This document shows positions 40,744 through 51,750 of a stretch of 64,000 bases of DNA, one piece after another; position 1 is the first letter of the stretch; every line of letters starts with the position of its first letter. The position numbers and the translations under genes were made by a program. The stretch is from Skeletonema tropicum. Lineage: Eukaryota > Bacillariophyta > Thalassiosirophyceae > Thalassiosirales > Thalassiosiraceae. The stretch lies in assembly GCA_037178625.1 (NCBI GenBank), contig CM074129.1:496001-560000 (forward strand). The letters run 5' to 3'. The notes under the pieces are model-generated. The model was not told the origin of the DNA, searched no databases, and worked only from the letters and a program-made list of their open reading frames with translations.

Positions 40744-43671
40744 ATGACTGCTCCCTTCGGCTATCAATCCGGCTACCCCGCCCCACACCCCGCCCCTCAC
40801 GACGACGACAGCTATCCCGCCTCCTTCATCTACGACGGCCAACACAACCTCATCTACTTCACCGGAGTCACCTACAGCACCTACTTCGACAAGGCGACCA
40901 ATCTACCCGATGATATTTTGGGCGCCATGGGGATGAGTATGGCGGCACCTAGCTTAGAGAGGGGGAGTGATGACGAGGAGTATCATTTGAGTAGTGCTGA
41001 TTGCTTTTTGGGCATTTTGAAATTACCTCCGCTAACAACATCATCATCATCATCATCATCATCTGGTGGTGCACGTAGTACAAAGGGTGGTGGTAATGCG
41101 GCATGGTGGAACAGGAGCAATAATTCGGATGATCCACTCCTCACCAGTCCGAAATTAATCTATGCCAAACGATTCGGAACACCGCAGAATTCCGAGGCGT
41201 GCTCCTCTCTACTCTCGTTACCGCATGATTCTGTCAATGATGCATTATTGCAGTCGCATAGTCAATTGAAGTTGGTGTTATTGGGTCATGTGAACCCTGT
41301 GCCGTTGAGTGCAGTTGAGTTGGAACAGTTGACGAATCAGCTGGAGAATGTTGGTCAACGACAACTGGAAACAGCACGAAATGAAAGTCGAGGAGGAGAC
41401 ACACATCATGAATCACAATCGCATCAAGGACAGCACCATTCCAAGCGGTCATTGCAACAACAACAACCAAAACTTAATCAAGGTGGACTCTTCACATCCA
41501 TATCTCACAATAACTCCGGTGGCGGTGGACCCCTCGCTCACAACGGACGAGCATACGGTTTCCTCATGGATTTCGATGTTTCACTTACTCCCAATCAAGA
41601 GTTTCAAACTTTTACTTCCACACCACCAACAAACAATAACTCTCTCGACATGAACAATGCCTACGGTGCTTTATTAGGTGGATATGTCCTCGAATCTGCT
41701 CCATTAGTGTACCCTATCGATCTTACCCACAATGTCCGTGATCCAAATCAACTCTATGTGGTGAGTATGCACTCGGATGAAGAGAGGGAGGTGTACAATC
41801 CAGAATATACAACGAGTGCGGAGGAAGAGGTGAATGTGGAGTTGTATGCTAGGCCGGATGTGACTCTTGGTGGGGCGGGGGGTGCTACTACTACTTCGTC
41901 TACGTCTTTTTCTTCGTCGTCTTTTATGGGCGGTGTACCAAAGTTTGGAACCGATTTTTATGTCAAAGTGGAGCAGGTTACCATTACACCCTATGAGGAA
42001 TTGTTACATGTCAAGCCAACGTCTACAGAACACGTCAAACAAACTATGAAGAGTGGATGGGGATTTGGATTCAAATTGAATGATGCTACCGATGTCCGAC
42101 CAAGTTGTGTCGAATTTGTCAAGGGACGTACTCCCGATGAAGACTTGTTACTTATGGGCGGGACGACGAGGAGTAAGTTGGCTGCGGATGGGAGTGGAGC
42201 CGAAGAATATGATGGGTTTATTACAAAGATTATCCCTCCGTCTCCGTCACCAGTGGTGGATATGACGACTGGTGCAACGGTGGAGGAGGCTGCGTCGTCG
42301 GGGAATAATAGTGATTCTATTCGTAATGAGGGTACTCATCCGACGAAACGGATTGATTCGACTACCGGGCGGGATGAGACTGTGACAGCCATTTGTTTAC
42401 CCCCGCCTGATGCTGGTGGGATGGGTGTTACGCATGCCTTTGTGGTTGGGAGTTCGACCAATCCAAAAGGGGGGAAGAATGGTCCAAGTATGGCGTACTT
42501 GTTAAAAATGAGGTTGGATGATATGTCGACAGTGTGGAAGGAGCATGTTACATCAATTAGCTCTGATGGTGGTGTTGGGGGAGACGTATTAGGTCAAGGT
42601 TGTGTCGTTTCGAATGATGGAAAGATGGTTTATTTGAGTGGTACCATTGATGGTGCCTCAGGTATGCGAACTGGATTTGCCAACTCGGATGTAAATCCCG
42701 TGGGAGGAGTCTCAGATGTCTTCGTCGTGTCGTATGATGTGGAGTTTGGTAATGTCAAGTGGGAGCAACAGCTTGGAACTGAGTATGAAGATAAGTTGGC
42801 CAGAGGTGGCGGAATCAAAGTTGATAACGATGGCAATCCCATGATTATGGGAAGTAGTCGTGGTGCATTGCAACGATCCCGTGAGGGCAATGGTAGAATG
42901 GCATCGGATATTTTCTTTATGAGTCTGTCAAGAGAGAACGGAGCACATATTAACGCTCCATTTACGACTGGTAATGCTGATTCTACCAGTATTGCTGGTA
43001 TTGCATTGGGAAGTGGTCCAACTAAAGACAATATCGTGGTTGGAATTGTCGTTGCTGTGATTTTTGCTCTCCTGTTCGTATGTGTTCGTAGACGCAGAAA
43101 AACGATGAAGAAAGAGGTTGAAAGGATGTGGGATAGAAGCGATGGAGATGATTTCACTTACAATGGCAACCCATATGCAAGTGATGGGGATAGACCCAGT
43201 TCTGGTGCGCTCCGAATCGTGAGGGAGGGGGCAGACGATGGATGGGACGATGGTTCGGACAGAATAAATAAAGGCAGTTTCTGGAAAAGGGCTAGCGGTG
43301 GAAGTGAGACAAGCAGTCCTCAACGATTCAATTCACCTTCGAAGTACTCAAGGAAAGTAAGTGAAGATCACGTTAGCTTCTTGGCCAAGCTTCGAGAAGA
43401 GGCCTCTTCATCCAGTAAGAAATTGTCTGGCATGATCAGCAGCGATGCAACTGACCCACGACTAGACGGTGGTGCTTCGATTAAGAATATGCTTAGCCAG
43501 TATCGAGAGGTGAAGAAGGAAAGCATTATCTCTGGCGATGTCAAGAAAAGTCCGCTTAGGTCGGGAAAGAAGATGATGAACAAGAGCAAACCTCCTCCAC
43601 CGCCTCCTCCACCACCACGAAGGAATTACGAGGGTGAGCCTGATGGTTTGTCCGAATTTACTATTGTGTGA
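40744..43671 (+). CDS. Single-pass membrane protein with propeller-like domain and poly-Pro tail
   Basis: 975 residues from ATG 40744; an upstream open stretch lacks ATG. The N-terminus (MTAPFGYQSGYPAPHPAP) is no obvious signal peptide. Strand-rich blocks such as DVFVVSYDVEFGNVKWEQQLG...GGGIKVDNDGNPMIMGSSRG and YDGQHNLIYFTGVTYS look like beta-propeller blades of the SBBP type. One membrane helix lies at about residues 763-781 (IVVGIVVAVIFALLFVCV), then RRRRK, a charged cytosolic region and a nine-Pro run near the end. That tail could bind SH3/WW or profilin partners. Ligand unknown. No introns. Confidence 0.75.
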   Translation: MTAPFGYQSGYPAPHPAPHDDDSYPASFIYDGQHNLIYFTGVTYSTYFDKATNLPDDILGAMGMSMAAPSLERGSDDEEYHLSSADCFLGILKLPPLTTSSSSSSSSGGARSTKGGGNAAWWNRSNNSDDPLLTSPKLIYAKRFGTPQNSEACSSLLSLPHDSVNDALLQSHSQLKLVLLGHVNPVPLSAVELEQLTNQLENVGQRQLETARNESRGGDTHHESQSHQGQHHSKRSLQQQQPKLNQGGLFTSISHNNSGGGGPLAHNGRAYGFLMDFDVSLTPNQEFQTFTSTPPTNNNSLDMNNAYGALLGGYVLESAPLVYPIDLTHNVRDPNQLYVVSMHSDEEREVYNPEYTTSAEEEVNVELYARPDVTLGGAGGATTTSSTSFSSSSFMGGVPKFGTDFYVKVEQVTITPYEELLHVKPTSTEHVKQTMKSGWGFGFKLNDATDVRPSCVEFVKGRTPDEDLLLMGGTTRSKLAADGSGAEEYDGFITKIIPPSPSPVVDMTTGATVEEAASSGNNSDSIRNEGTHPTKRIDSTTGRDETVTAICLPPPDAGGMGVTHAFVVGSSTNPKGGKNGPSMAYLLKMRLDDMSTVWKEHVTSISSDGGVGGDVLGQGCVVSNDGKMVYLSGTIDGASGMRTGFANSDVNPVGGVSDVFVVSYDVEFGNVKWEQQLGTEYEDKLARGGGIKVDNDGNPMIMGSSRGALQRSREGNGRMASDIFFMSLSRENGAHINAPFTTGNADSTSIAGIALGSGPTKDNIVVGIVVAVIFALLFVCVRRRRKTMKKEVERMWDRSDGDDFTYNGNPYASDGDRPSSGALRIVREGADDGWDDGSDRINKGSFWKRASGGSETSSPQRFNSPSKYSRKVSEDHVSFLAKLREEASSSSKKLSGMISSDATDPRLDGGASIKNMLSQYREVKKESIISGDVKKSPLRSGKKMMNKSKPPPPPPPPPRRNYEGEPDGLSEFTIV

Positions 43672-43939
43672 AGGATGAAGTGGCACTATTTCAGTTGTAA
43701 GTCTTAATGTAGGAGTGCTTTATCAATCCCTTGAGCTTCCAATACCATTAAAGAGATTGATTTGTCTTGGTAACACTGTTTTCATAGCTCTCGTTTTGGT
43801 ATGCCACTCAGTCAAAGCTACTGCAGCTGGCGCATCAGTGGCAACGTCTGAACCAAAACTCCACATCTAAATACTCAAAAAATGCGTACAGTGAGAGTAC
43901 CAATTAACAGCGCAGAAAGTCGCCCGAAATAAATGCCCA

Positions 43940-44370
43940 AGAAGATGTCTTCTTTTCCGAAGGCTCTGTACAGAGTGGCGGCGTGCCTCGCAAGCATGTG
44001 GCCAAGAGTGCAAGATCAGAACGTTACAAATGCGACTCAACGAGCTGTACTGAATGTGAAGCAAAGAGGGATGCATAGAAATGCTCCAAATCAAATGTGT
44101 GCGTGTTAGACTCTAGTCAACCACGCCAACATGAAGGATGCAAAAATATGCTCAAGATTTAGGAGTATCTATGTGCAGGCATGGAGCTAAGTGCAAGCGG
44201 TGCAGCTGTGAGGATGCATAAACTAGTCTTCAATAGAGGTGTGTGTGTCAGACATGGAGCAAAGGTTAAGTGATGTGAGGCTGCGTGGAATGCACGAAAT
44301 CCTTCTCGCTATGCTCAAATTAAATTAAGGAGTGCGTGTCAAGCACGGAGCCATCCAGGGTACATCGACG
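43940..44370 (+). pseudogene. Decayed WRKY19-like zinc-finger repeats
   Basis: Fragments of the same repeat as the intact gene at 46.2-47.3 kb: SVQSGGV.RKH.AKSAR near 43968, an EGC-like unit near 44130, GVCVRHGAKV near 44242 and a last worn unit near 44330. Stops and shifts interrupt all of them. A local duplicate that has lost coding capacity. Confidence 0.55.
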
Positions 44371-45690
44371 GATGCAGCCTGAAGATACACCAATGAAGCT
44401 AGTAGTATATACGTCTGAAAAGGAGGCGCATGCATTCACGTGCTTGCTCATTTGATAGAACTACATAAATATTATGATGGTTGGCTTTTCATTAATCATG
44501 GAGCTGAGCTGGGCCAAATCGGACCTGGAATGTTTTCTTACGGCTGAATAACTTCTTACGGCTGAATCGAAAGACAGACGTAAAATACTTATTCCCTTGT
44601 ATGTACAGACCTCAAAATTTGCTACGATCTTAAAAGAACTTGTGCATCGGACATGAAAACGATGTGAAAAAGTAAAGCTACCGTCTACCGTCGCCATGAC
44701 AAGCATGACAGCACCATGACTTCTTAGAGACTTCCGTCCTGCATTTTATACACAAAATAACCTATGATGGCGAAGAATGGGAAGCTAGAATCACAGTAAT
44801 TATGCTTAACGATTATCTTGGTGAGACCCAGAAAATACCGCCGCCCCCGCCTCTTGGAATGTTGTGCAAGCCCACCGCACGGAAGATCAAAGATGTTAGA
44901 GTGGAGTTAAATACGACAAATATAAGGAAAAGGGCTGCTACGATTTAGAGGTGTTTGGGTATAATGATGCTAAATGCCCTCATTGCAAACCAACGTTAAC
45001 ACAAGTGTAGGCATTTGATGAACACCCAACAATAGAACAATGTGATAAAAATACTAATGATGTTATGGCTGTCGACGCAGGGATTGATATCGTGAGGCAT
45101 GAATTTGAAAGTCTAAATGCTCAAACATTCAAACAAAGCATGAAGGCAAATAGTAGGAGAAACGTATTGACAAGAAAGCAACGTGCCGGCGATGGACAGC
45201 ATGCTCCCCCACATTTCAACGATGATATGGAGAAAAAGTTCAAGGAGATTTGGTTCAGCGAGAAGAGTAATCCTTTCCAAGGTTCTAATAAGTGAGATTG
45301 GTGCGTGTTGCCATTTCAAGTACAGGAAGTGGCGTATAGTGGAGATCGAAAAGCTCTTAAGGAGAAGAGGCCGCTTCCACCTCTTTGCGAAACCAATTAT
45401 TACGATACCACCTCCTGGTGATTCAGTGGGTCAATAAAATGAAAGAGCTTTCGACATTAATCACGCGTCACGGTGCATTCAATGCAGCCAGCAGTCAATT
45501 GAGCAGTCAACTCTGAAATCATTTACACCAACTTCGTCACCGTCAAAGGGCTTGAATAACTTGGGCGAGACAACCGCTGCCGCCGACCTATCAGTAACGG
45601 TTGTATGTAACTGCTGCCAGTACATCGGCATCGCCAACGATATCAAGAGTACGGAAAGGAGTGGAAACCGCGTGTCCAAGTAAGCCGAAG
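44371..45690. other. Intergenic, scattered open fragments
   Basis: A 76-residue frame at 45065-45295 (basic, with HFNDDMEKKFKEIWF) has no clear partners; no intact gene is supported. Confidence 0.35.
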
Positions 45691-45699
45691 AGGAGGAAG

Positions 45700-46050
45700 A
45701 ATGATCTTCCGAGGAAGATCTTCTGCGTCGACAACAGGTTGCCGCTATGGTGATGGCAAATCATGGTATCACTGCAGACGCTGCTACGGGTCAAAAGAGA
45801 TGTAAAGTTTGTGGAATGATAAGGAAGGATTTTTACTTGAACAAAGAACAAGGCAAGTCAACCATAGAAGATGGAGTTCCACACTTTACATCACGATCAC
45901 GCGAATAAAAGGACATTGTATTCTGTCCTTTAGCTTTAGCTGACGACCACGAAATTTACTATGAGCACCAGAGGTTGCGTCAAGAGGAGAAGATGCAGCG
46001 TAACAAGAGACGCTATGCAGAGAACTACAAGAGGGAGTCTAATTCTATGT
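45700..46050 (+). pseudogene. Remnant with CxxC motif
   Basis: One frame reads DLLRRQQVAAM, then GQKRCKVCGMIRKDFYLNKEQ to a stop near 45908. Coding-like sequence resumes with FCPLALADDHEIYYEHQRL and a Lys/Arg/Glu helix until 46050. No family is recognised; it looks like a decayed gene piece. Confidence 0.35.
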
Positions 46051-46216
46051 AACTTCATTGAATAATATGCGCAGTCTCTCCTTCCTCTTCCTCCTCCCAC
46101 CTCTCCTCCCACCATTACGCTCGCTTCCCTCGCCATTTTCTTCCCCCTCTTTCCCCCCCCTCGCACACTCTATTATCCCCCCAGCCGATATTGGCCCGGC
46201 CGTGTCAAGAGTGACC

Positions 46217-47263
46217 ATGTGCTTGCTTAGCACGCGCCTTTCTCAAGATTCCTTCGATTCTTTCTTAGATTTTCAAGCAAGTAGCAAGTTCAGGCATCGC
46301 GTTTGTGCACAGAGCAGCACATCAAAATTTCTCACCTTTTTTGTGATAGGTAGATCTAATGGAAATGGTTGCCTAATTTTTAGCATTCCACATAAAATTC
46401 TTCACTCACTCGCAAGACAGGATACAAGGCTCACAAAGAATACTACAATACCAACGATACATTACCACTTCGTAGGACAGTCGAAGCTGCAATCGGCGAG
46501 TTACAGCCGTCGTGCGGTCTCGCCAGCAAACAAAGACGATCAAAGCTTAAATGTGAAGGAAGCCAACCCTAGTTCCTCTCTCTCTGTACCTCCTACTTGT
46601 CAGTCAAAGAGCATAAAAACAATCGATGTAGCGGCCACTTCTGATTCTGCCAACGCCAGCGCATCATCGACGATTCCACCAGGCAGCACTTTAGGTCTAA
46701 TAGATAAGAAGCCTCTTTGGGTAGAGCATGAAGGCGCAACGAGGGGAACCGCTCGAAAGAAACAGACCAAAAAGATTTGTTCTGAAGATGGGTGTACTAA
46801 GTTTGTACAGAGTGGAGGTGTGTGTTTCAAGCATGGGGCCAAGAAGAAGGCCAGGAGGTGCAAGATCGAAGGTTGTTCACATTATGTTGTCAATGGAGGA
46901 GTGTGCATCAAGCACGGGGCAAAACGCAAACGTTGCAGCATCGAAGGATGCTCAAACAATGCTCAACAAGGAGGAGTGTGCATCAAGCACGGTTCAAAGA
47001 AGTACAGGTACGACTGCTCCGTAGAAGGATGTACACACCTTTCCGCCAATGGAGGTGTCTGCAAAAGGCACGGGGCAAAGAAGTACTTATGCAGCAGTGA
47101 GGGGTGCACCAGTCGAGCTCAACAAGGAGGAGTTTGCATTAGGCACGGGGCAAAAAAGTACAAGTACATATGCACTAGTGAAGGATGCACAAAGCAAGCT
47201 AGAAAAGGAGGAGTATGCTTTAAGCATGGTGCAAATCTCAAGCGGTGCATCATCATCATGTAA
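46217..47263 (+). CDS. WRKY19-like zinc-finger repeat protein
   Basis: Six tandem zinc-finger units of about 23-28 residues between 46774 and 47250 follow C...GC....GGVC..HGAKKK (C-x4-C...C-x2-H), the WRKY19-like finger frequent in diatoms and oomycetes. A seventh is cut after RC by a stop in an ATC/ATG run, with worn repeat traces downstream to about 47460. The open frame extends up to 46058, but 46078-46190 is a pyrimidine tract ending CCCCCCAG that looks untranslated. I therefore prefer ATG 46217; ATG 46067 is the alternative. Nucleic-acid or protein binding is inferred. Confidence 0.65.
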   Translation: MCLLSTRLSQDSFDSFLDFQASSKFRHRVCAQSSTSKFLTFFVIGRSNGNGCLIFSIPHKILHSLARQDTRLTKNTTIPTIHYHFVGQSKLQSASYSRRAVSPANKDDQSLNVKEANPSSSLSVPPTCQSKSIKTIDVAATSDSANASASSTIPPGSTLGLIDKKPLWVEHEGATRGTARKKQTKKICSEDGCTKFVQSGGVCFKHGAKKKARRCKIEGCSHYVVNGGVCIKHGAKRKRCSIEGCSNNAQQGGVCIKHGSKKYRYDCSVEGCTHLSANGGVCKRHGAKKYLCSSEGCTSRAQQGGVCIRHGAKKYKYICTSEGCTKQARKGGVCFKHGANLKRCIIIM

Positions 47264-47598
47264 GGATGTACAAGCTACTTATGCTGCTCTGAATGAATTG
47301 CGATGAGATTAGCTGATGTCAAGCGTGGACGCAGCAGGATGCACCAAGCAAGCTAAGGAGGGGATCACGAGCACGGTACGGCCAAAAGACGTCTGAGAGT
47401 ACAGTGCTACCGAAGGGTGCTTAGTGCCAGCGAGTCAATTTACATGCATGTATCATGCAGACTGTTAGAACGAATAAATACTTTCTTCAACCGATAGACA
47501 AGGCCCAAATGCATTCAAATATTTGGTGTACATCTTATTTGTTTGATCTTCATATTTCCATTAACTTTGCTAGTCTTATGACACTGAATGTCGCTTAC

Positions 47599-48648
47599 CT
47601 AGTGTGATTCTGCGCCTCTTGTCAATGAGAGACGGATGTATTCCGAAAGCTTGAGTTCCATACCGCTGAAGAGATTGATGTCATTACAATCCTGCTCTTC
47701 GGTACAACTATTATTGCTATTGTTACTGTCGTGGCTCTCATTCTCATCATCGGTATGATTTCCACATGCAGGCCACATTACATCATCATATATCCTGTCC
47801 TCTCTCTCATCATGACCTCCTATCCATGCTCCCGTTGAAGCATGTGGCGAGATCTCATCAGTTTTTACTTCATCTAAGTAAGGATCATTCAAAGCAGGCC
47901 AATGATCTGGCATCGGAGAAGATACCGATAACGTTTCATCGGCTGTCTTGTTGGTGCCGGTTGAGGCTCTCAAGAGACCACTCTGGGGCTGCTGCACATC
48001 ATTGGACATGGTATCTCGATCTTCTCGTCGTGCAGGCGACTGTAGTGATTTACGGAGGGCATTGTTTTCTACCTGAAGTTGTGAATTCTGCAGGAGACTT
48101 TGAGAGTTGGACTCGAGGAGCACTTTTTTGGATTTATCCTTAGTTTGTTCGCCCTTTCTCCGCCCCATTGAGAGAATGCTGCTGCGACGAGGTGATGTAG
48201 AGGAGCTGGAGCCATCGAGGACGGGCTGCCTGCGTTGAGCAATCTCATCGACCAATGCACTTTTCTCTGCTAAAAGTGCTTCGTTGTCCAACATACATCT
48301 ATTCAAATTAGCTTTGAGCTCGTCAATCTCTGCCCGATGGTTCGCCAACTGGAGCTTCAACTCGACGATCTCATTGATGTATTCTGCTGTGACATCTCGG
48401 TCTTCATTATCTGCCTTGGTCTCTTCAAGTTGTATGCATGAAACCACACTCGGGATAGGCGAGTGCTCTGGCTCCATGCTCAGCTTGTAATAGTCAGGGT
48501 CGTGAATATGAGCGAGGTCTCCTAAATGGCCATCAATCTCTGACCAAGTGACGTCTGAAGTAGTTGAGTCATGTTCATGTCCGCGGTTGTCGCCGCTGAG
48601 AACCAAAGGAGGAGAGTTGCCTTTATCATTTAGGGTTCCGGATGCCAT
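47599..48648 (-). CDS. Coiled-coil protein, tandem family copy 1
   Basis: 349 residues starting at ATG (complement of 48646-48648), chosen because copy 3 begins with the same MA.GT.NDKGNSPPLVLS. A heptad-rich coiled coil covers about 105-145 (YINEIVELKLQL...EIDELK...NRCMLDNEALLAEKSALVDEI). A second short coil is LLQNSQLQVENNALRKSL. The tail is Asp/Asn/Ser-rich (DDENESHDSNNSNNS) and ends in LFSGMELKLSEYIRLSL. The region shares its 3' flank with copy 3. Family and role unknown. Confidence 0.7.
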   Translation of the reverse strand: MASGTLNDKGNSPPLVLSGDNRGHEHDSTTSDVTWSEIDGHLGDLAHIHDPDYYKLSMEPEHSPIPSVVSCIQLEETKADNEDRDVTAEYINEIVELKLQLANHRAEIDELKANLNRCMLDNEALLAEKSALVDEIAQRRQPVLDGSSSSTSPRRSSILSMGRRKGEQTKDKSKKVLLESNSQSLLQNSQLQVENNALRKSLQSPARREDRDTMSNDVQQPQSGLLRASTGTNKTADETLSVSSPMPDHWPALNDPYLDEVKTDEISPHASTGAWIGGHDEREDRIYDDVMWPACGNHTDDENESHDSNNSNNSCTEEQDCNDINLFSGMELKLSEYIRLSLTRGAESH

Positions 48649-48838
48649 CGTCGTCGTCTTTCGAATGCAACAGATATAATAATGCATAACCACAATGACC
48701 ATTGCCTACTAAAGGTGCAAATCTGTAAGGAGAACAAGTTGCATTATGCTGTCTTCGGAGCGAGGCAAGCACTGCGTTGATGCATTCACTGGGCAAGTCG
48801 TGATTTGTGATTTTGTAGGTGAGTACCGATGGCTGAAA

Positions 48839-48912
48839 AAAGGGGGTCATACTTCGGTCTCCTGACTGAAACAGGGGGTCATACTTCGGTCTCCTGACTG
48901 AAACAGGGGGTC
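48839..48912. repeat. 32-bp tandem repeat
   Basis: Two full copies of AGGGGGTCATACTTCGGTCT plus CCTGACTGAAAC, and a third partial copy, in the spacer between coiled-coil copies 1 and 2. Confidence 0.8.
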
Positions 48913-49469
48913 ACACAAAGCACACAAAAGTTCAGTACCATACTGCCATACTTTTTTTTTTGACGTGCAGCTCGACCTTCGACATCAGTATTTAGGTACA
49001 TTTCAAAGCAGTAATTACCGCTTGAATTTACATTTAATGTGTAATCGGGTTGTAATCGGGAAGATGGGAACCCGCAGGGCGAACCCGAACCCCGCCCCTT
49101 TTTGTGGTGATGGAGAGTCGAGGTGGGGTCTTCGCTGCTCATCCTGCCACACTTTTCATCTGGAAGATGGGAACCCGACCCCCCTGTGTGTGGTTGCATA
49201 CCGCTATCTTAGACATCATTGAACCATTCTTATTTCGGTCAATCATCTTCCCGAATCTCAATACTTACCTCTTGCTCAACCCCTCAATCAAGTTGGAAAA
49301 TAATGATAATGAGAACAAATGCATTTGAAAGGGGGCCCAAATGCGTTCAACTATCAGTGTAAAACTTAGATGATTTGATCTTCACATTTACATTAACTTT
49401 AATCCGCTAGCAAGCTATGTGGTCTAATCACACTGAATATCGTTGCCTGTTGGGAATCTGCACCTCCTT

Positions 49470-50295
49470 TCAATGAGAGAAGGATACATTCCGTGCGTGA
49501 GCCCATGAGTTCCCAATACCGCTGAAGAGATTGATGTCATTGCAATCCTGCTCTGCGATAGTACTATCATAGATATTGTTGCTGTCATGGCTCTTATCAT
49601 CAGTATGACTTCCGCTTGCAGGACACATTACATCATCATGATATATCCTGTCCTCTCTCTCATCATGCCCACCTAACCTACCCATGCCCCCGTTGAAGCA
49701 TGTGACTGTGACGATATCTCATCAGTTCTTACTTCATCTAAATAAGGATCATTCAAAGCAGGCCAATGAAGTTGAGAGTTGGACTCGAGGAGCATTTTTA
49801 TGGACCCGTTCTTTCGTTGTTCGCTCCTTCTCCGCCCCATTGAGAGGATGCTGCTGCGAAGGGATGATGATGCAGAGAAGCGAAAGCCTTGGAGGACGGA
49901 CTTAGCGGATTCGTCAAGACCGGACTGCCTGCGTTGAGCAATCTCATCGACCAATGCACTTTTCTCTGCTAAAAGAGCCACGTTGTCCAGCATACATCTA
50001 TTCAAACTCCTTTTGAGCTCGTCAATCTCTGTCCGATAGATCGCCAACTGGAGCTTCAACTCGACGATCTCATTGATGTATTCTGCTGTGACAACTCGGT
50101 CTTCATTTTCTGTCTTTGTCTCTTCAAAAAGTTGTTGCATGAAACTACACTCGGGATAGGCGAGTGCTCCGGCTCCATGCTCAGCTTGTAATAACCAGGG
50201 TCGTGAATATGAGTGAGGTCTCCTAAATAATGGCCATCAATCTCCGGCCAAAAGACGTCTGAAGTAGTTTAATCATTTACAGTTCCGGCTGTCAT
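49470..50295 (-). pseudogene. Coiled-coil family copy 2, decayed
   Basis: Homologous along its length to 50629-51750. An early stop follows the MTAGTVND start, a frameshift lies near 50140, and the segment between LESNSQL and HWPALNDPY is deleted. Its tail is in a second frame (49470-49685). The coiled-coil core is still readable at 49673-50140. Non-functional. Confidence 0.75.
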
Positions 50296-50628
50296 CGTCG
50301 TCGTCTTTCGAATGAAACACTTACAATTGTGCATAACTCACAATGACCACTGGATACTAAAGGTGAAAATCTCAAGCTTTGCTGCCGTGGATGGATTGTA
50401 ATGATAGACCACGGAGCGATGTTAGCTTGCTACATGCAACGAGCAAGCTGAGAAGCCATCTTCAAGATATTCTGCGACTGCAGTGCCGAAGGGTGCTTAG
50501 TGCCAGCGAGACAATTTACAGAAGACAACATCAACTACATATTGTACTCCTATGTAAGTACATAATGAGAACACCTTTAATGTAATTACATTCAATGCCG
50601 CTTCCCTAGTGTGAATCTGCACCTCCTT

Positions 50629-51750
50629 TCAATGAGAGAAGGATACATTCCGTGCGTGAGCCCATGAGTTCCCAATACCGCTGAAGAGATTGATGTCATT
50701 GCAATCCTGCTCTTCGGTACAACTAATATAGCTGTTGTTGCTATAATGGCTCTCATTCTCATCATCGGTATGACTTCCACGTGCAGGCCACATTACATCA
50801 TCATCATATATCCTGTCCTCTCTCTCACCATGCCCTCCTATCCATGCTCCCGTTGTTGAAGCATGTGACTGTGACGATATCTCATCAGTTCTTACTTCAT
50901 CTAAATAAGGATCATTCAAAGCAGGCCAATGATCTGGCATCGGAGAAGATACCGATAACGTTTCATTGGCTGTCTCGTAGGTGCCGATTGAGGCTCTCTT
51001 GTGAGCACTTTGGGGCTGCTGCACATCATTGGACATGGTATCTCGATCTTCTCGTCGTGTTTGCCTGTTCCCCAAAATATTCGCCTGTAGTGATTTACGG
51101 AGGGCATTGTTTTCTACCTGAAGTTGTGAATTCTGCAGGAGAAGTTGAGAGTTAGACTCGAGGAGCATTGCAATAGACCCATTCTTTCGTTGATCGCTCC
51201 TTCTCCAACCCATTGAGAGGATGCTGCTGCGAAGGGATGATGCGGAGTAGCTGGAGCCATCGAGGACGGACTTAGCGGATTCGTCAAGACCGGACTGCCT
51301 GTAATGAGCAATCTCATCGACCAATGCACTTTTCTCTGCTAAAAGTGTTTCGTTGTCCAACATACATCTATTCAAACTCGTTTTGAGCTCGTCAATCTCT
51401 GCTCGATAAATCGCCAATTGGAGCTTCAACTCGACGATCTCATTGATGTATTCTGCTGTGACATCTTGGCCATCATTTTCTGTCTTCGTCCCTTCAAGTT
51501 CTGTCTTGGTCTCTTCAAGTTGTATGCATGAAACCACACTCGGGATAGGCGAGTGCTCTGGCTCCATGCTCAGCTTGCAATCATAATAGCCAGGGTCGTG
51601 AATATGAGCGAGGTCTCCTAAGTGGCCATCACCATCAATCTCCGGCCAAGTGACGTCTGAAGTAGTTGAGTCATCTTCGTGTCCGTGGTTGTCGCTGCTG
51701 AGAACCAAAGGAGGAGAGTTGCCTTTATCATTTACAGTTCCGGCCGCCAT
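50629..51750 (-). CDS. Coiled-coil protein, tandem family copy 3
   Basis: 373 residues from ATG (complement of 51748-51750), MAAGTVNDKGNSPPLVLS. Same plan as copy 1: acidic N-terminus with HIHDPGYYDCKLSMEPEHSP, coiled coil YINEIVELKLQL...ALVDEI, a Ser-rich spacer, LLLQNSQLQVENNALRKSL, then DHWPALNDPYLDEV and an Asp/Asn/Ser tail ending NVSFSH. It differs from copy 1 by small in-frame indels and by a different C-terminus. Protein-protein contact is inferred from the coil; no family known. Confidence 0.7.
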   Translation of the reverse strand: MAAGTVNDKGNSPPLVLSSDNHGHEDDSTTSDVTWPEIDGDGHLGDLAHIHDPGYYDCKLSMEPEHSPIPSVVSCIQLEETKTELEGTKTENDGQDVTAEYINEIVELKLQLAIYRAEIDELKTSLNRCMLDNETLLAEKSALVDEIAHYRQSGLDESAKSVLDGSSYSASSLRSSILSMGWRRSDQRKNGSIAMLLESNSQLLLQNSQLQVENNALRKSLQANILGNRQTRREDRDTMSNDVQQPQSAHKRASIGTYETANETLSVSSPMPDHWPALNDPYLDEVRTDEISSQSHASTTGAWIGGHGEREDRIYDDDVMWPARGSHTDDENESHYSNNSYISCTEEQDCNDINLFSGIGNSWAHARNVSFSH

